The translations under genes were made by a program, and so were the position numbers. From the NCBI GenBank assembly GCA_013398015.1, contig VZRR01011618.1, positions 248,001 to 312,000 on the forward strand: a DNA stretch of 64,000 bases. Reading direction: 5' to 3'. This DNA comes from Oreocharis arfaki. Its lineage: Eukaryota > Chordata > Aves > Passeriformes > Paramythiidae. The notes beneath the pieces are model-generated. The model was not told where the DNA came from, ran no database searches, and saw nothing but the letters and a program-made list of their open reading frames with translations. This document shows positions 1-10,743 of this stretch, piece after piece; positions within the stretch are counted from its first letter, which is position 1, and each line of letters starts with the position of its first letter.

Positions 1-2794
1 TTTGTGTGTATGTCTGTAACCACACACGCAGCTCTGGACACACCCCTTTGCTGAGATGATATCCTAAAAGAACCATGAAGACTTTTACAGAGAATGATAC
101 ATAAATGCATTCCTCTTTCCTAAACAGGTAACCTGTTCTTTGTAAACAATATTTCTGAATCCATTTCATCAAGACTTGTGACATGTTTTTAAATTAAAAG
201 CCCATCTGAAATCATCTAAACATGCTCATTTTTTGGATAAGTAATATTGCATAATTACTCTTAAAATACTAATTCCTAGCTTTGATATATGAATGAAACA
301 ATCAGACAAAACACAAAGATGGCTGACTTAATGGGTAAATATTTTGAAAAGAGAACAGCTTTCATACAGATAAACTGCTGTAGCAAATTTCGAGAGCCTC
401 CTATGCTCACGAAGACTCTTCGCATCAAGATTTCAAAGTCCTGTTGGAAATCATCCTGGCATTGCATAATAGAATGAGAGAGCACGGTGGCTCAGAAATT
501 TGACACTAATTTCTGGAGAAAAAAAGCCAATAAAATGTGGTCTTCATGCCTTTGTGGAGTTCTCATGGCATGACTAAATTCTTTAAGGAAGGTATATTAT
601 GATTTTAAATGTCTGTCCTCCCAGGGCCTTTCACAGGGAAATGAATGTCACCCCTAAAAACAGGTTTGGTTGATGATGTTCTGCTAAAGAGAAACCAGCA
701 GAGGTAAATAAAAGCTGTGCTGGTCAGTGCAGGACAAGGAGAGAGGCTCTGAAAGCCTTCACACTACTACTGAGGAGGAGGGTGGAACCTTTCATCCTGG
801 AGCAGGTGAAGGACAAAGCAGCTGTAGTTCCAGACTAGCTCCTAATCCCATTTATCACTGCAGACACAACCCTTGCACCTATTCCCAGCTTGTTCCCGTC
901 TGTGCTGGAGAAATTAATTGGAATAAATAATGAGAAGCAGCAGCCTCATTACCCAGGTGACGAAGCAGTGGCCCACATCCTCAGGCAGTTGTTCATATTT
1001 CTCCAGCTCTTTTAGAAAAATGCTGAAAAAAGAAGACACCAATGTAATCAGTCACATACCCAGGAGATGCAGAATAACCAATGAGTTAATCAGTGCTAAT
1101 GATCAATACTTGTATCTTGATTATGAGGCTACTCAAGTGCCCAGCCAGTGGAAAAAGTCTCTCGCCAAGGTGTGCTCTGTTTTTTGAATACAGCCATGCC
1201 TAACTCCACTAGAAAGGAAAGAGAAGCAATCCCTAGCAGGGAGTCAGTGTGTTCAGGACAGTTCTGTTTGAACACAGATCTTCAAAGAGTTGTTGTGTGG
1301 TGGTTCAGAGGAAGAGAAAAAAGGGAAGCTCGAAGATGCCAGATTTCCAACACTCAACTCAGGATACTGGACAAAGGACGACAACTTAAACAAGCTCAGC
1401 ATTTCATAGGTGGTAGTAAACTTCCAAAATACAGATTATTTTAATCAACTCTCTCTGAAGAGCTCGTACCACAAGTGACACCTCTGTTTGCAGATGGAGC
1501 CCTGTACAACACCTGGGTAGAAAGAAGAATGTGAAACAGAGTTTCTTCAGCTGCTCCTCCTAGGACATGTTTCCTGGACCCTTCACCAGCTTTGCTGCCC
1601 TTCTTTGGATACAGATTCTGAACCAGGCTGGAGAATGCCTTAACATCACCAGCCAAAGGAGAAGGCTGTGGAGGACGCTGGTGGAGGGGATGGGGGAAAT
1701 TTATTTCAGCATTGCTAGAAAGAACTTTTAGAGGAAAAAGGATTGCACAGAAGCAGCAGGCTGCAGTAGGAGGGGTCAGAGAAAGGAGAAATGACAGCAG
1801 TGAGAAGCTGCAGGAGATGACTGGGGGCTGGAGGGATGGTAGCTGGGAACAGGGGAAAGCCAAAAAGGAGGGTAATCAGATGGCATCAGTGAGGGTCACC
1901 AAAACAAAAAATATAGCGCCACAGAGAGAGGAGAAGTGGAAAGTCAATTGAGTGATCATAAGATCATTTTAAACAGGAGGAGAATATTTGTCTGTATGAC
2001 AAGGCAATTCTTGGGGGCTGGAAGTCAGTTCATCCATTATTTAAAGGCTTTTCTAAAGTAATATGTAGCTTGAATCTACTATCCTGACATGCTTTGAAGC
2101 TGCTTGCACAAACGCATGCATACAGCACGCTCTGCTGGGCCATATTTATGTGATGGCACATTTATCTGACTGAAGCACTTGAAATGTCCCAGAATTCAAA
2201 CAGGGAAGGATTCTCTGATTTGTTTTTAAAGCTGTTTTGGTTTTGATGTGCAACCTGAAGACAGATTTGAAATTCAGACTGAACTTGCTGGATTCAGCAG
2301 CCCTAAATGTTAAGTTTATAACTGTTGTTGCATTCACACTATACCATGGAAACAATGTCCTCTAAGCTGATCTGGTACACAGTCTTATCTTAACAAAATG
2401 GAGTATTGTTATTTACAGATTAAATACAGAAAGTCTCCAAGAAGTGGCAGAAAGCTACTTATTAACACCAACAATTCCACTGTTTCCCCTCTGTGTTTTA
2501 CAAGAACATATTTTCGACAGGCAAGTACCCAGACTAGACCTAGTGCTGTGAGAAGGAAATCATGTATCAGACTGCAAAGCACTGGTATAATACGACTTTA
2601 ACACTGTTAGTCAGCTGAAGGTGGAGGTTGAACTAAGTGGCAATTCATTTTTGTGAAAGCAACAAAACAAGAAATCAAACATCATTTTGCAAATATGGAC
2701 CAATTACTTTACACTCCTTTGTGCATTGTACTGTAGGTGTTCGCTGCAGACGCACAAGTGCCTAAACATTAACAGAACTGTTAGGAAAACCTAC
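1..2794 (-). other. KALRN: KALRN intron (partial), downstream of window exon 15
   Basis: No further DH1 exon was found on the minus strand, so the next coding exon lies before position 1. The stretch is ordinary intron. Short open frames on both strands between 0.7 and 1.95 kb have no recognised homology and no convincing splice context. Confidence 0.85.
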
Positions 2795-2904
2795 TTGTTA
2801 TGGAAGTCATATATCTCCTGAATATTGCCAAAGATGATGTGTTCTTTATTAAGGATCCCAGCTGGTATTTCTTCCACTCCACTTGTCATTTCCCAAAGGT
2901 AAGT
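2795..2904 (-). CDS. KALRN: KALRN window exon 15: DH1 domain, continued
   Basis: 110 bp, phase 0 in, phase 2 out (36 codons plus AA). The translation is TYLWEMTSGVEEIPAGILNK followed by EHIIFGNIQEIYDFHN and a split Asn. It continues the first helices of the Dbl-homology fold. Ala in EIPAGIL replaces the Pro I recall in human. The acceptor is tctggtgtcttccag and the donor is AA/GTAGGTTT. The next expected segment (IFLKELEKYEQLPEDVG) is not in the window. This exon was easily missed because its longest open frame lacks a Met start and is short. Confidence 0.96.
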
Positions 2905-4765
<1,861 letters not shown>

Positions 4766-4884
4766 TCTTTCTTTCTGGCTGACTTCCTTTTTTCTTCATT
4801 GACTTCATGATTTGCGTCTCGCAGCTTTACCTCGCGGTCTGAAAGACTTGCTGGAATGATATCGAGTTCCAGGTCTTTGTTATC
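4766..4884 (-). CDS. KALRN: KALRN window exon 13: linker between spectrin repeat 9 and DH1
   Basis: 119 bp, phase 0 in, phase 2 out (39 codons plus GA). The translation is DNKDLELDIIPASLSDREVK followed by LRDANHEVNEEKRKSARKK and a split Glu. It is a charged, probably helical linker that ends in a basic cluster (KRKSARKK) directly before the DH domain. SLSDREVKLRDANHEVNEE fits kalirin better than TRIO. The acceptor has a strong T/C tract (ttttttcccctag); the donor is GA/GTATGTTC. Confidence 0.96.
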
Positions 4885-5868
4885 CTAGGGGAAAAAAAAA
4901 AGCACAGAGTTTAACTTCATTGTAATCCCACTGTTGTGCAAACTGCAGTAAGTTAATGAAATCAAGTAGGTAAAAAGTGACAAAAGTAAGATAATATCAA
5001 AAAGAAGGAAGTTCAGAGAGAAGTAGTACTATGAGAAGGGAGAAGGTGGTGAGACAGAAATCTTAAAAAAAATCAACAATATTCATTGTAATCTTCACTG
5101 TTACTCCTAACTAGGAATCAGTATTGATTAAAAAAAGTCTAAATTACCTTACTCCTTCATATCTAAATTAGTTGTCTTGTATGGGACTTCATAAAAAACA
5201 GTCTGATAAAGTAGAGCACCATGCAGAGACAACTTGCAGTGGCCATTTACCATGGAATACCTTTCCAGGTTAGAACTCTGTCTAAGCCAGAGACCCGACA
5301 AGGAACAGAGCAGTTAAAGTATGAGGGTGTGAGGGAATTTACTTTTCATTCTTGGTACTAAATTACAAAGAGTCATTGAGTGAAAGGTTTTTAAGTGTTT
5401 CTTCTTCTGGTACTCTCCCTTAACGCTATGGCCAGAGAATAGCAGGAGATCCTAATTTTTGCTTCTTATGATGCTCTATTTCACCTAAAAGAATTCAGAG
5501 ATGAGGTTGTGGGAGAAGGATTTATGATTTATACCAAAATTAATACAGACTTCTATTCAATTAATGTCCGCTCCCCCCCCCCCCCCCAAAAAAACCCCCA
5601 AACTGTATGGTGTCTTGAAAAATAGTGCAAACTTTTGTTTAAAAAATCTTTCTGATCTTCATCTGCCTCCTCCTCACATCACTGACCTATCACAGAAAAA
5701 CCCTTTAACCCTTTCTCTCCAGAAGCAGTTCTCAGCTTGGCCAGGCGGGCCGGCTGAATTTTCAGTGTTTCTAATGGGCACACGAAAACCTACAGCATCC
5801 ATACCACAGACTTCACCTTCCCCTGTGACTCTGGTACAAAAGCCTGACAGGATATGGTCTTACAGTAC
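4885..5868 (-). other. KALRN: KALRN intron 12-13 (984 bp)
   Basis: Phase 0 intron. It contains a 15-C homopolymer followed by seven A and five C on the plus strand (5573-5599) and a 9-A run next to the exon 13 acceptor. Nothing else recognised. Confidence 0.88.
5573..5599. repeat. Poly(C) tract followed by A and C runs
   Basis: Fifteen consecutive C (5573-5587), then A7 and C5 on the plus strand. On the transcribed (minus) strand this is G5-T7-G15, which could form a G-rich structure. Homopolymer length may be uncertain in the assembly. Confidence 0.85.
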
Positions 5869-6051
5869 CTCTGGGTTGATTCCAAGGGCTTTTTCCAGGG
5901 AGTAGCGGTATTTCCCCATCCTGAGAGAGAAGTCCCGGTAACGCTTGTCAACGGTGGTGACCCACTTCCTAATTTCAGTAGCATGTATGTGTCCTTTTTC
6001 TACAAAGCTGTCAGCCAGCTGGATGAGGAGCTTCACTTTCTCCTTTGTTTG
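5869..6051 (-). CDS. KALRN: KALRN window exon 12: spectrin repeat 9, main part
   Basis: 183 bp, 61 codons, phase 0 both ends. The translation starts QTKEKVKLLIQLADSFVEKG, continues HIHATEIRKWVTTVDKRYRD and ends with YRYSLEKALGINPE. It supplies helices B and C of spectrin repeat 9, just before the GEF1 module. Arg in DKRYRDF and INPE in place of the VNTE I recall in human are the visible differences; TRIO also has DKRYRDF. The acceptor is catattttgggcag with a weak upstream tract and the donor is GAG/GTACTGTA, also below consensus, so this in-frame exon has weak signals at both ends. Confidence 0.95.
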
Positions 6052-8321
6052 CTGCCCAAAATATGGTCCTTGGTTATGTTTTATTATTATTTCCTTTGCT
6101 TTTAACTCACATAGCAGTCAAAAGAAGATCACAATTTTTATACGTCAGTAAAGAGTGTCTGTACTTCATCTTATACAGAATCAGACACTTCAAACTTTTT
6201 AAGTAAAACATGAAAGGAATGACATTTTTATAAGGACACTTATGAAGCTGAAGAAGATAGAAAAAGTCAAGTTTTTGAAACCCCGCAGACACAAACACAT
6301 AAAACATGTTGGAAGTTAGACATGCCTCCTTCCCATAAGCAAGAGCTTATTTTTTGTGAGCCTTGAAGCAGAAGACAAGATTTAAAAATCACACCTCATA
6401 AAACACACCAAGTTACTCTGAGCCTATACCTGGTGGATCTGCAGATCTGTGTAGGAAGGTCATTAATACACCACATATCAGCCCAGGAAGTGATTTTGAG
6501 TCATTACTACTCTGTTTCAAAAACAAAGAGAACTTAAATCCAAATTCATGGTCTACCATAAAATCCTCCATCGGTATTTTAGGTCCAGTTTGAACATCAC
6601 CAGCTAAAAGATGCCTGAACTCCAAAGCACACAGTGAGCCCCCAAACCTTCCTGAGGTCTTTTCTGTTCCACTTAGGGTCTGAATGCCCCTTAGTCAAAA
6701 CAGGCACAAAGGGCATAGTTATAAACTTCAGCTCTGATTCCAAATCTACCCCAGGAAACGAGGCACTGGCAAGTTTCTTGCCAAAGACAGAGAGGACTTT
6801 CCACCATGCCTGAAGCAAGACACACTCTCAGATACTTGACTTAGCAGTGATCTGACCACAAATGGACAAACACACATCAGACCAGAAAAAATCCAGAAGA
6901 TTTCAAACACAGAACTAAATTCAAGAAATGTCACCACCATAACAGATTAACAGCTGAATCAGACATTATCCTGACAAATTAAATGAGTACCTAAGCAAGG
7001 CTAGGTATGGAGATGTAGACACCTGACTCCCTGTCATATTTAAAGAGTGTTCCATTCCCAACAGCTACTGGTGATTTTGCATTCCAAACAATTGGTTTCG
7101 CCAGAAAGTTACTGGGATCAGGAGGGCTTTCAGCTACAGCTTAATTTGAGAATAACATCAGTCTGGGAATGACATGAATTTACCAGATTGCACATGGGAG
7201 CGAAATATTCTATGTCAGCAGTAGGAGCAGTAGATCAGCCTGAGAGAGCAGGGCTAGATGTGTTGGTGTAAGAAACAGCCAGTAATGGTTTGGATTATTC
7301 GGATAAAAATTAAATTATGAACTAGAATGTCATTTCGGGTGGAGAAATACTGGGTGGTTAGAACTTAGAAGTAAAAAGAATGTTGTATGTGTCCTGTCTG
7401 ATGAAACTACCTTCCATCCACTGCTAGTTATCTCACATTTTCAGAAACATGCAAGCTAAGCTAAAAGAAGGGGACAAGAACACCACAAAGCCTGTGAGTC
7501 AAACCCATACAAGCACGGAAAGCCTAATGAGGAATTTAAGGATTACAGAAGATCAATTTCAGGACACAGTGAAATGCAGCTACATAATACCAAAGCCACG
7601 GTCTTCCTGCAGTCCAACTCTGCAATTTACATCCTTATCAGAGACTGTTAATACCCCTGTGGATTCACTGTCTATGAATTACCTATGGTTTGAATTAATT
7701 TATCTGAAGCAGATCCAATCACCATTTCTCTGTAAACCCCACCAGATTTCCCAGAATTGCTCCATATAAATTAATATATTCTAGGTAATGCAGTTCTGTA
7801 TTCAAAAATGTTCACCCCAGAGTTTAAAGACTCATCTATTTAAAGTACCTTTGTTGGGATCAGCAGATTATTTCTAATGAGATAAATGATAGTCTGCGAT
7901 CAACCCAGCTGGAAACAGTGAGACAAATTGTGGTTTTAATGACAGAAGAAAGAGACCAGGAGTCCATTGTGACCTTGGATGTGTTCAGATCAATTAGTCA
8001 CTCTATACCATTCCGGAATGATTGTCTGAGGATGGAATGTCTCATTAGGTTGCTGTGAACTCTGTATGAAAATGGACTTTCTCTTCCTTCTGATCCGAAC
8101 AGAAATTTTCTATAACCAGTACTAACCAAGGTGAAGAAAACCTCCTTTTTGTGCCTGTGTCTTGCTAAAAGTTCTCAAAAGACATTTATCTACAGGGCAA
8201 GGATTTTTAGAGGGCAACTATAAAATCAAGAGAATGTTGTTAAAGAGATTTAAGGCATTGAAACAGGACCATAAATACAGACTAAAGCAGATGGCATAAT
8301 TAGATTAAAGTCACTGTTTAC
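6052..8321 (-). other. KALRN: KALRN intron 11-12 (2.3 kb)
   Basis: Phase 0 intron. Its 3' end has an unusually poor polypyrimidine tract, with an AT-rich and purine-bearing stretch before gggcag (see findings). The plus-strand open frame at 7449-7769 has no recognised homology. No repeat element seen. Confidence 0.85.
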
Positions 8322-8444
8322 CTTGGCAGGTACTCTGAATTCCCCATATTCCTTCAGGAGTTCCTGAGTTTCTTCTGCTGATTCCCCTGTGGAGTTGTGA
8401 GTAGAGAGGTAATATTCACCTGTTTCTTGGATCCAGTCTAAGGC
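8322..8444 (-). CDS. KALRN: KALRN window exon 11: start of spectrin repeat 9
   Basis: 123 bp, 41 codons, phase 0 both ends. The translation is ALDWIQETGEYYLSTHNSTG, ESAEETQELLKEYGEFRVPA, K. The LDW tryptophan opens spectrin repeat 9. ALDWIQETGE separates kalirin from TRIO. This exon varies most from the mammalian protein I recall (Tyr for Phe in EYYLST, Asn for Thr in THNST, GESAEE for GETTEE), all in the loop-proximal part. The acceptor is tttgacatccacag; the donor is AAG/GTAAACAG. Confidence 0.96.
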
Positions 8445-9006
8445 CTGTGGATGTCAAAAACACCAAAGGAAAAACAAAACAAACAGCCTTTGTATTTCAA
8501 GAACTAATCCTCTGACCAAAACCCCCCCTGACAAACAAAGAACATCAAATGCATTGGGAATTAATGCTCTGTATACTAAAACACTTTCTAGGAACACATA
8601 AAAAGAATAAAATAATGAAAGCAGGTGGGAAAGCATACAAAAGAGTACTCTGTGTTTCCTAGGACAAAAAAGAGTGTAGGGAATTCTTCCTATATACAGA
8701 TAAATCTGCAGGGAAAGCAGTTTTCTCATTCAGAAATAGCTCAAAAAGACAAGTTTGCTCTTATATTTATTTTCAAACAAATGAACAAATACAGAAATTA
8801 AATGGAGGTGACAAAAATAGTCTTGTTGTTGGGTTTTGGAATTGTCTTAAGTTGTTTTAGAAATCTATATTTACCATGTTTTCAAAGTTACCATGTTTAA
8901 ATGCAACTTGAGATTGCAACAGGAGCCCCACACAGAGGCATTACACAGATACAGGAGATTTTACACACTGCCAGGACAGAAGCACAAGGTGGGGTTTTCA
9001 CACTAC
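8445..9006 (-). other. KALRN: KALRN intron 10-11 (562 bp)
   Basis: Phase 0 intron at the junction of spectrin repeats 8 and 9. It ends with an extended T-rich polypyrimidine tract before the acceptor. Nothing else is recognised. Confidence 0.88.
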
Positions 9007-9122
9007 CTGCTTGGCACTGCGCTCAAAGACAACATACTGCTGGCACTGGTCTAATCTCCGCTTCTTCAGGGTCCAGAAGTGAAGGACTCGATTCTCCCTC
9101 TGCAACAGCTCGCTCAGAATGG
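9007..9122 (-). CDS. KALRN: KALRN window exon 10: end of spectrin repeat 8
   Basis: 116 bp, phase 1 in, phase 0 out; with the split Ala it encodes 39 residues: AILSELLQRENRVLHFWTLK then KRRLDQCQQYVVFERSAKQ. This is the last helix of spectrin repeat 8, with the basic KKRRLDQCQQYVVFE motif shared by kalirin and TRIO. The acceptor is cctttgctctacag; the donor is CAG/GTAGTGTG, with G at +3 to +4 shifted from consensus but acceptable. Confidence 0.96.
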
Positions 9123-9557
9123 CTGTAGAGCAAAGGAAAACATCTGCATGACTAGAGATTCTTTGACTGCATACAGAAATAAGCTATGAAATACTGAGTT
9201 TAATCACTTTGCCTGGACCTTGCTCCCAAAAGCAGAGAGCCCGAAATTGCGCTTCTTAAAAACAAGCATTGTTTCAAAGGGGCTGCTTAAAAAAAACCCC
9301 CAAAACCAAAAAACCCAAACCACATACACAAGAAACCACCACAAAGCAAGTGTAGTTGCAGAGTGATCTGGTAAAGGAAATGATGCTAGAACAGAGTTTG
9401 CCTTCTGAGAAGGTTCACAGACTTTCACAGATCTGGTAAAGGAAATGATGCTAGAACAGTTTGCCTTCTGAGAAGGTTCACAGACTTTAGCAGGACCACG
9501 CTGCAGAGGGGGAGGCAAACCAGACCTTCAGTGCTGTCACTGATCTGATGCACCAAC
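9123..9557 (-). other. KALRN: KALRN intron 9-10 (435 bp)
   Basis: Short phase 1 intron. More than a quarter of it is a 65-bp-period tandem duplication (9365-9488). A C/A-rich low-complexity stretch lies at about 9291-9350. Confidence 0.9.
9365..9488. repeat. 65-bp tandem duplication
   Basis: The unit starting gatctggtaaaggaaatgat occurs at 9365 and again at 9430. The second copy matches base for base except for loss of two bases (acagagtttg versus acagtttg), and the match ends with cacagacttt at 9488. The high identity points to a recent duplication inside intron 9-10. Confidence 0.95.
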
Positions 9558-9672
9558 CTTTGACCTGCTGCTCAGGGCCTCTGGTGTGGCTCGCCACTCC
9601 GGGCATGCTGACGTTGTTCCTGTGGATGTACTTGAGGAACACCTCGGCGTTCCTCCGGGCCAGGGTACAGGC
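9558..9672 (-). CDS. KALRN: KALRN window exon 9: spectrin repeat 8, central part
   Basis: 115 bp, phase 0 in, phase 1 out (38 codons plus 1 nt). The translation is ACTLARRNAEVFLKYIHRNN followed by VSMPGVASHTRGPEQQVK and a split Ala. The SMPGVASHTRGPEQQ stretch is a kalirin hallmark, since TRIO has a different sequence here as I recall it. The acceptor is ctgttcttcctag; the donor is AAAG/GTTGGTGC, weaker than consensus at +3 and +5. Confidence 0.96.
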
Positions 9673-10593
9673 CTAGGAAGAACAGCCCCCACCAAGAAGA
9701 ATCAGTAAAGATGAGCAAAGAAAGCAAGGGAGACCCATGGGACTTCTCTGCTTCAATTGCAAGGAGAAGTTCTCTTTCATCTGGGAAAATGAGTACTTCA
9801 GCTAAGAGTCAATAAACCCAGCCAATAAACTAACAGTTTCACAGATGTATTAAAACTTGAGTAATATTCAATACAGTGGTTCATTTTGTATATTAAGGCA
9901 AATTAATGACAATAATAAAATGTCTTATTAAGAACTGGTACCTCACACATTTTCTGTCTAAAAAAACCGAACCTACCTCTCAAGAAAAGTACTCATTTCA
10001 AAAAATGTACAAATTTAGAGGAATAATTTCTCAAGCCTTGACTGCAAGTGTAGTTTCATGTTGTGTATCAGTTTTAGTGGCAGGTGGGAGGCTGGCTGAC
10101 AGTTCACTTGTCAGCCTGTGAGCTTCCCAGTTCTTCCAAAGCAGCACCTAGAAGGCAGGAAGAAATCTCTCCATCCTGGTGCTGCCTTGCAGAGAAAAAA
10201 TTGCTTCAGTTATTATTAGTTCTTCAGTTACTGGCTTGGAGGACAAAATTTGAAATGCTGGATGGTTTGTACAAGCCAACACCAAAATGATGGATAATAC
10301 CTGTCATTTATAATGCAATTTTAAGAACTGAACTTTGAACTAGCAAAACAACTAACATCCTGCAAGTGCAATGCAAACACCACCTAATTGGTCTTGATGC
10401 CATCTCTCTGAGATATGAATTGCTAGCAATGCTTATTACCCCTGCTACAACAAAGTAAAACTGGCCTAGGGTTTATACAGCCAGCCAGTAGCTGAACTGG
10501 AATTACACCTCAGAGTGTCCTCTCAAACTTACTGCTCTAAGATGTCTACTTAATGGAGAGTTTTCCTGATTTATTAGAGAACTAAAATCAGAC
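9673..10593 (-). other. KALRN: KALRN intron 8-9 (0.9 kb)
   Basis: Phase 0 intron beginning with the weak donor GTCTGA. I see no repeat element, exon or RNA gene in it. Confidence 0.85.
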
Positions 10594-10743
10594 CTTGAGA
10601 AAAGCCTCCTTCTGTTCCAGGTGTTTGCTGATCAGAGGGATGACATGGTCTATCTCAGCTGCCGGTCCAAGTTTATCTCGGCCTCCACACCAGTCTTCAT
10701 CCCGTCTGTATTCTTGCTCCAGACTCTCCAACACGCTGCACAC
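10594..10743 (-). CDS. KALRN: KALRN window exon 8: start of spectrin repeat 8
   Basis: 150 bp, 50 codons, phase 0 both ends. The translation is VCSVLESLEQEYRRDEDWCG, then GRDKLGPAAEIDHVIPLISK and HLEQKEAFLK. It gives the first helices of spectrin repeat 8. The acceptor is gggcatgtttcag. The donor is AAG/GTCTGATT, which keeps the obligatory GT but lacks the usual A at +3 and +4 and G at +5, so it is a weak site. The neighbouring exon joins exactly (FLK then ACTLAR), so the border is secure. The length would permit in-frame skipping. Confidence 0.96.
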
